Shown here piece by piece: positions 34,297 to 37,443 of a stretch of DNA of 37,443 nt (the stretch's first letter is position 1; each line of letters opens with the position of its first letter). The position numbers and the translations under genes are program-made. This stretch comes from CAYUTA01 sp964447605 (lineage in GTDB: Bacteria > Bacillota > Clostridia > Christensenellales > CAG-138): the NCBI GenBank assembly GCA_964447605.1, contig CAYUTA010000025.1, forward strand, positions 1 to 37,443, given 5' to 3'. The notes under the pieces are model-generated. The model had not been told where the DNA came from and searched no databases. It saw only the letters and a list, made by a program, of their open reading frames with translations.

Positions 34297-34991
34297 TGGG
34301 CGCGGCTTTGAACAGGGAACCCATCATCCGCATGACGGATATTTCAAAAATCTATACCATCGGCGAAGAACAGGTCCATGCGCTCGACCGGGCCAGCCTG
34401 CATATCGACGCGGGCGAGTTCGTCGCCATCGTAGGCCCGAGCGGCAGCGGCAAGTCCACGCTGATGAACATCATGGGCTGTCTGGACGTGGCCGACGGCG
34501 GCGAGTACCTGCTGGACGGGCTTTCCATCTCCGCGTATACCGAGCGGCAGCTGACCAGAATCCGCAACCAGAAGATCGGCTTCATCTTTCAGGGCTTCAA
34601 CCTGCTGGGCAAAATGACCGCGGCCGAAAACGTGGAGCTGCCGTTGATTTACCAGCGGCTGAGCCTGCAGCAGCGCAGGCTGCGCGTGGACGAGGCGCTG
34701 GAGCGCGTGGGACTGAGCGACCGCTGCAACCACAGGCCGACGGAGCTTTCCGGCGGGCAGCAGCAGCGCGTGGCGATTGCGCGCGCGCTGGCCACGCATC
34801 CGGCGATTCTGCTGGCCGACGAACCGACGGGCAATCTGGACTCCCGCACGGGCGAGGAGATCATGCGGCTGTTTGGCGAGCTGCGCGACGCGGGCAATAC
34901 CATTGTGCTCATCACGCACGACAGCGGCATCGCAGCGCGCGCGCAGCGGCGCATCCATATTAAGGACGGCCATGTAAGCGAGGTGAGCTGA
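34296..34991 (+). CDS. ABC transporter ATP-binding protein (MacB/LolD type)
   Basis: A 231-residue cytoplasmic ATPase of the exporter. Walker A GPSGSGKST is at residues 47-55, the Q-loop is in GFIFQGFNLLGKMTAAENVELP, the ABC signature is LSGGQQQRVAIARAL, Walker B is ILLADEPTGNLDSRTGEE, and the H-loop is VLITHD. The NLLGKMTAAENVELP stretch and the overall length put it in the MacB/LolD/FtsE-like subgroup that works with FtsX-fold permeases. It starts one base inside the adaptor stop (TGATG) and ends 2 bp before the permease gene. Confidence 0.94.
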   Translation: MGAALNREPIIRMTDISKIYTIGEEQVHALDRASLHIDAGEFVAIVGPSGSGKSTLMNIMGCLDVADGGEYLLDGLSISAYTERQLTRIRNQKIGFIFQGFNLLGKMTAAENVELPLIYQRLSLQQRRLRVDEALERVGLSDRCNHRPTELSGGQQQRVAIARALATHPAILLADEPTGNLDSRTGEEIMRLFGELRDAGNTIVLITHDSGIAARAQRRIHIKDGHVSEVS

Positions 34992-34993
34992 CG

Positions 34994-36181
34994 ATGGTAT
35001 GGCAATCTTTCAAAATGGCCTGGCAGGCCATCGCGTCCAACAAGATGCGTTCCTTTTTGACAATGCTCGGCATCATCATCGGCGTAACGGCGCTGGTGGT
35101 CATGGTATCGCTGGTCAACGGCGCGACGGGCCAGGTCTCCAGCCAGATTCAATCGCTGGGTACGGACCGCATCAGCGCATATGTGTTTGACGACAAGGGC
35201 AAGCCCCTCAAGATGAGCGACCTCGACAGGCTGGCGCAGGACGAGTCGATCGCGCAGGTTGCGCCGCAGACCAGCGCCAGCTATAAGGCGAAATACCGCT
35301 ATCAATCCGCCAATGTGCAGCTGTACGGCACAACGGCGGCGTACGAAAACATTGCGGGGCTGAAGGTGGAGTACGGCCGGTTCCTGAGAACGGCGGACGT
35401 CGCCAACGGCACGTATGTCGCGGTGCTTTCCTATGGCGCATGGGAGCGGCTTTATGGCGGCGGCAACGCTCTGGGCAAAACGGTGCGCATCAATGGGCGC
35501 GAGTTTACCGTTGTAGGCGTGCTGAAGCAGAACACCTCGCCGCTTGCCGGCCTTGGCGGGCAGCATGAAATCTATGTGCCCTACAGCGTGCTTTCGCGCA
35601 TGACGGGCCTTACGGGCATTTCCAACCTCCATGTTTCCGCAACCGACCCGGCAAACAACGCGTCGGCGCAGGCGGCTATCAAGGCGTTTTTAATGGACCG
35701 CTTCAACAACGACGGCCAGGCGTTTTATATCGACAACCTGACGGCCATGATGGACGCCATGAAGAACGTCACCGGCACGATGCAGCTTTTGCTCGGCGGC
35801 ATTGCGGCCATCTCCCTGCTGGTGGGCGGCATCGGCATCATGAATATCATGCTGGTTTCGGTTACCGAGCGCACGCGTGAGATCGGCATCCGCAAGGCCA
35901 TCGGCGCGGGGCGCGGCAGCATCATGCTGCAGTTCCTCATCGAGGCGCTTGTGGTCAGCCTGCTCGGCTGTATCATCGGCCTGCTGCTCTCGGCGGGCAT
36001 CCTCAAGCTGGCCGGACTGGTTGCGGCCAACTCGGGCACGCCCATGGCGTTTGCCATGACGGGGCCGGTGGTTCTGCTGGCGGTGGGGTTCTCTTCGCTG
36101 ATCGGCCTGGTATTCGGCCTTTACCCGGCCAACAAGGCCGCCAAGATGCCGCCCATCGAGGCGCTGCGGTATCAGGGATAA
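34994..36181 (+). CDS. ABC transporter permease, MacB/FtsX type
   Basis: A 395-residue permease. The first membrane helix (FLTMLGIIIGVTALVVMVSLV, about residues 17-37) is followed by a large extracellular MacB-type domain (about 45-270, including LFPYSVL-like and IDNLTAMMDAM segments). Three C-terminal helices follow (about 272-295, 318-345, 355-378) with the conserved ERTREIGIRKAIGA coupling region and the ending LYPANKAAKMPPIEALRY. Together with the preceding adaptor and ATPase it makes a complete Gram-positive MacAB-like export system. The cargo (peptide, antibiotic or lipid) is unknown. A terminator hairpin lies about 206 bp downstream. Confidence 0.94.
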   Translation: MVWQSFKMAWQAIASNKMRSFLTMLGIIIGVTALVVMVSLVNGATGQVSSQIQSLGTDRISAYVFDDKGKPLKMSDLDRLAQDESIAQVAPQTSASYKAKYRYQSANVQLYGTTAAYENIAGLKVEYGRFLRTADVANGTYVAVLSYGAWERLYGGGNALGKTVRINGREFTVVGVLKQNTSPLAGLGGQHEIYVPYSVLSRMTGLTGISNLHVSATDPANNASAQAAIKAFLMDRFNNDGQAFYIDNLTAMMDAMKNVTGTMQLLLGGIAAISLLVGGIGIMNIMLVSVTERTREIGIRKAIGAGRGSIMLQFLIEALVVSLLGCIIGLLLSAGILKLAGLVAANSGTPMAFAMTGPVVLLAVGFSSLIGLVFGLYPANKAAKMPPIEALRYQG

Positions 36182-36387
36182 ACCGGAGGTTCCCGGCGCA
36201 AAGAAGCGCCGCATTTTAAACCCGAAACCGCGTTCTGTATCAACCGTACCCCCGCGCCAGAACAGAAATTGTCAAGGGGTGAAATGATATTTTCTGTTCT
36301 TTGGGAAAGGTCGGGGGCGCGTAGCCCCGTAGAGGTTGACGGCAACCATTACGCCAGTTTTGCCGTATAATGTAGCAGATGAAAACG

Positions 36388-36412
36388 GGGAGCAGGTTTT
36401 TATCCTGCTCCC
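36388..36412 (+). terminator. Terminator of the MacAB-like operon
   Basis: GGGAGCAGG and CCTGCTCCC form a perfect 9-bp stem with a 7-nt T-rich loop, followed by TATTTT and preceded by AAAA. It is a classical intrinsic terminator on plus. Confidence 0.75.
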
Positions 36413-36431
36413 TATTTTCGCACATAAAAAT

Positions 36432-36478
36432 GGGACCGTTGTAAAAGCAGATGAATAGCCTACTTTTGCAACGGTCCC
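36432..36478 (-). terminator. Terminator of the partial histidine kinase gene
   Basis: A 16-bp stem (36432-36447 with 36463-36478, one G-U pair) and a 15-nt loop. On minus it is followed directly by ATTTTTATG. It begins 39 bp after the kinase stop. Confidence 0.75.
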
Positions 36479-36516
36479 TAACGAGGGTATTTGACAGAAT
36501 GGACATAGAATACCCC

Positions 36517-37443
36517 CTATTTCTTAAGAGGCAGACAGATTTCAAACAGCACTCCGTTTTGGATATTGGAAACCAGCAAACGGCCTGCGTGCTGTTCCAC
36601 GATTTCCTTTGCCAGGGACAAGCCAATGCCGGTACGGCCTTTTTCTCCGGTGAAGAAACGATCACACAAGCAGGGCAGCTCCGCATCGGCGATGGGAGGA
36701 CCGTCATTTTCAAACTTTAGCAAAACCTCGAAAGCGTCTTTTTTACAGGAGCAACTGATTCGAAGCTCTGAGGCAGCATACCGCAGGGCGTTGCTCAGGA
36801 TGTTTCCCACGGCCTTGCCAAGCTGCGCTTCGTCCCCGATTATCATCAGAGGTTCATGGGGAATGTCAACTTTCATGCACAGACCCTTTTGCGCCGCAGC
36901 CGCCTCAATGGAAAGCAGGCAGTCAAACAGCGTTTCATTGATGGGGAAGCGGTCATGCCGGAACTCCATCTTTCCGCTCTCCAGCTTGGAAATAAACAGA
37001 ATCTCCTCAACAAGGGCGTTCATTTTATCGCTTTCATTGAGAATGATTTGGGAAGCTTGTTTTTGATCCTTTATCACCCCGGTCAAAAGGCCCTCCGCAT
37101 AACCCTGAATCGACATCAATGGGGTTTTCAGCTCATGGGAGGCGTTTTCAAAAAAGCACTTCATTTTTTCTTGTGAGTTTTCAATTTTTATACCCATTCG
37201 TAAGCCCGCATATCCTGAGATGGCGCCACAAAGGAGCAAAATCACAAAAAAGACAAGGTTAACAGTGCCGGCAAAATTCTTTAGCGGCATGACATTGACA
37301 TGCACAAGCAGGAAGCCCCCCTGATTATCCACGTTATCCAGTTGTGACAGCGAGAGGTAGATCTCCTGTCGGTCAATTCGGAGGAAATGTACCTCTCCAT
37401 CGGGACTTAAATGCCGGCGGCAGTATTCCAGCATATTTTTTGT
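36517..37443 (-). CDS. Sensor histidine kinase, partial; N-terminus beyond the window
   Basis: The frame is still open at the window end, so the 5' part is missing. The visible 308 codons show the end of an extracytoplasmic sensor segment, a membrane helix (VNLVFFVILLLCGAISGYAGL), a HisKA dimerisation domain with the phospho-accepting His in NASHELKTPLMSIQGYAEG, and a HATPase_c domain with GNILSNALRYA (N-box), ENDGPPI, and the G2 box GRTGIGLSLAKEIVEQH. It is a classical two-component kinase. The response regulator gene would be expected just upstream, outside the window. Base composition is lower in G+C than the MacAB-like genes, and it converges on them, so a functional link to the exporter is possible but not shown. 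Confidence 0.9.
   Translation of the reverse strand, partial: TKNMLEYCRRHLSPDGEVHFLRIDRQEIYLSLSQLDNVDNQGGFLLVHVNVMPLKNFAGTVNLVFFVILLLCGAISGYAGLRMGIKIENSQEKMKCFFENASHELKTPLMSIQGYAEGLLTGVIKDQKQASQIILNESDKMNALVEEILFISKLESGKMEFRHDRFPINETLFDCLLSIEAAAAQKGLCMKVDIPHEPLMIIGDEAQLGKAVGNILSNALRYAASELRISCSCKKDAFEVLLKFENDGPPIADAELPCLCDRFFTGEKGRTGIGLSLAKEIVEQHAGRLLVSNIQNGVLFEICLPLKK

Larger units (their letters stand above)
36182..36516. other. 335-bp spacer with three inverted repeats
   Basis: It lies between the MacB-like permease and the converging histidine kinase. It contains an inverted repeat AGAACAGAAA/TTTCTGTTCT (36259-36268 with 36291-36300) around a minus-strand TTGACA. A GGTTG/CAACC hairpin lies near 36335, a TATAAT at 36366-36371, and two terminator-like hairpins at 36388-36412 and 36432-36478. 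No gene is supported. Confidence 0.55.

Overview
This 37.4-kb window reads as a chromosomal segment of an endospore-forming, GC-rich member of the Clostridia. The evidence is the spoIIA operon (spoIIAA, spoIIAB, sigF), spoIIR, the cortex-lytic pair sleB-ypeB, whiA and rapZ next to murB, a dnaE-type polymerase III and pyruvate phosphate dikinase. Most genes are GC-rich. By eye, three stretches look richer in A+T and more like accessory DNA: about 22.0-27.2 kb, 31.5-32.7 kb and 36.2-37.4 kb.

Layout. 0-0.1 kb: the 5' part of a minus-strand tRNA-Arg(CCT), cut by the window edge, followed by a second orphan 5' half-copy. 0.3-2.9 kb: an esterase-like hydrolase and murC, both minus. 3.1-3.4 kb: two tiny plus-strand genes, a Gln/Asn/Lys-rich SASP-like peptide and a 50-residue acidic-tailed protein, ending at a 16-bp hairpin. 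3.5-6.3 kb: spoIIR-sleB-ypeB as one tight plus-strand unit behind a SigF/SigG-type promoter. 6.4-7.8 kb: the spoIIA operon, converging on it, with a good SigH-type promoter. 8.1-18.2 kb: a membrane-anchored solute-binding-like protein, then murB-rapZ, whiA-dnaE-rlmD and holA, all plus. The yvcK gene that usually sits between rapZ and whiA is missing. 18.2-22.6 kb: a DUF937 protein with LLG repeats and a Lys-rich tail, and a GT-C-like membrane protein, both minus and flanked by related decayed sequences. 22.6-27.2 kb: an HPt protein and a 1435-residue hybrid histidine kinase. 27.4-31.5 kb: ppdK and an MFS exporter. 31.7-32.4 kb: a minus-strand HTH regulator and a small Spo0A-C-terminus-like protein. 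32.8-36.2 kb: a MacA/MacB-type ABC export operon. 36.5 kb to the end: a sensor histidine kinase on minus, cut by the window edge.

How the genes fit together. The 3.5-7.8 kb block carries the switch that starts forespore transcription (SpoIIAA/SpoIIAB/SigF), the signal from the forespore that activates SigE in the mother cell (SpoIIR), and the later-acting cortex hydrolase and partner used at germination (SleB/YpeB). murC and murB supply UDP-MurNAc-peptide synthesis. dnaE and holA belong to replication.

The most notable regulatory observation is that several genes (murB, the MFS gene, holA, the solute-binding-like gene and the GT-C-like gene) have a -10 box 6-9 nt before the start codon and no Shine-Dalgarno sequence, so their mRNAs should be leaderless or nearly so. 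I saw no CRISPR array, rRNA gene, transposase or integrase.
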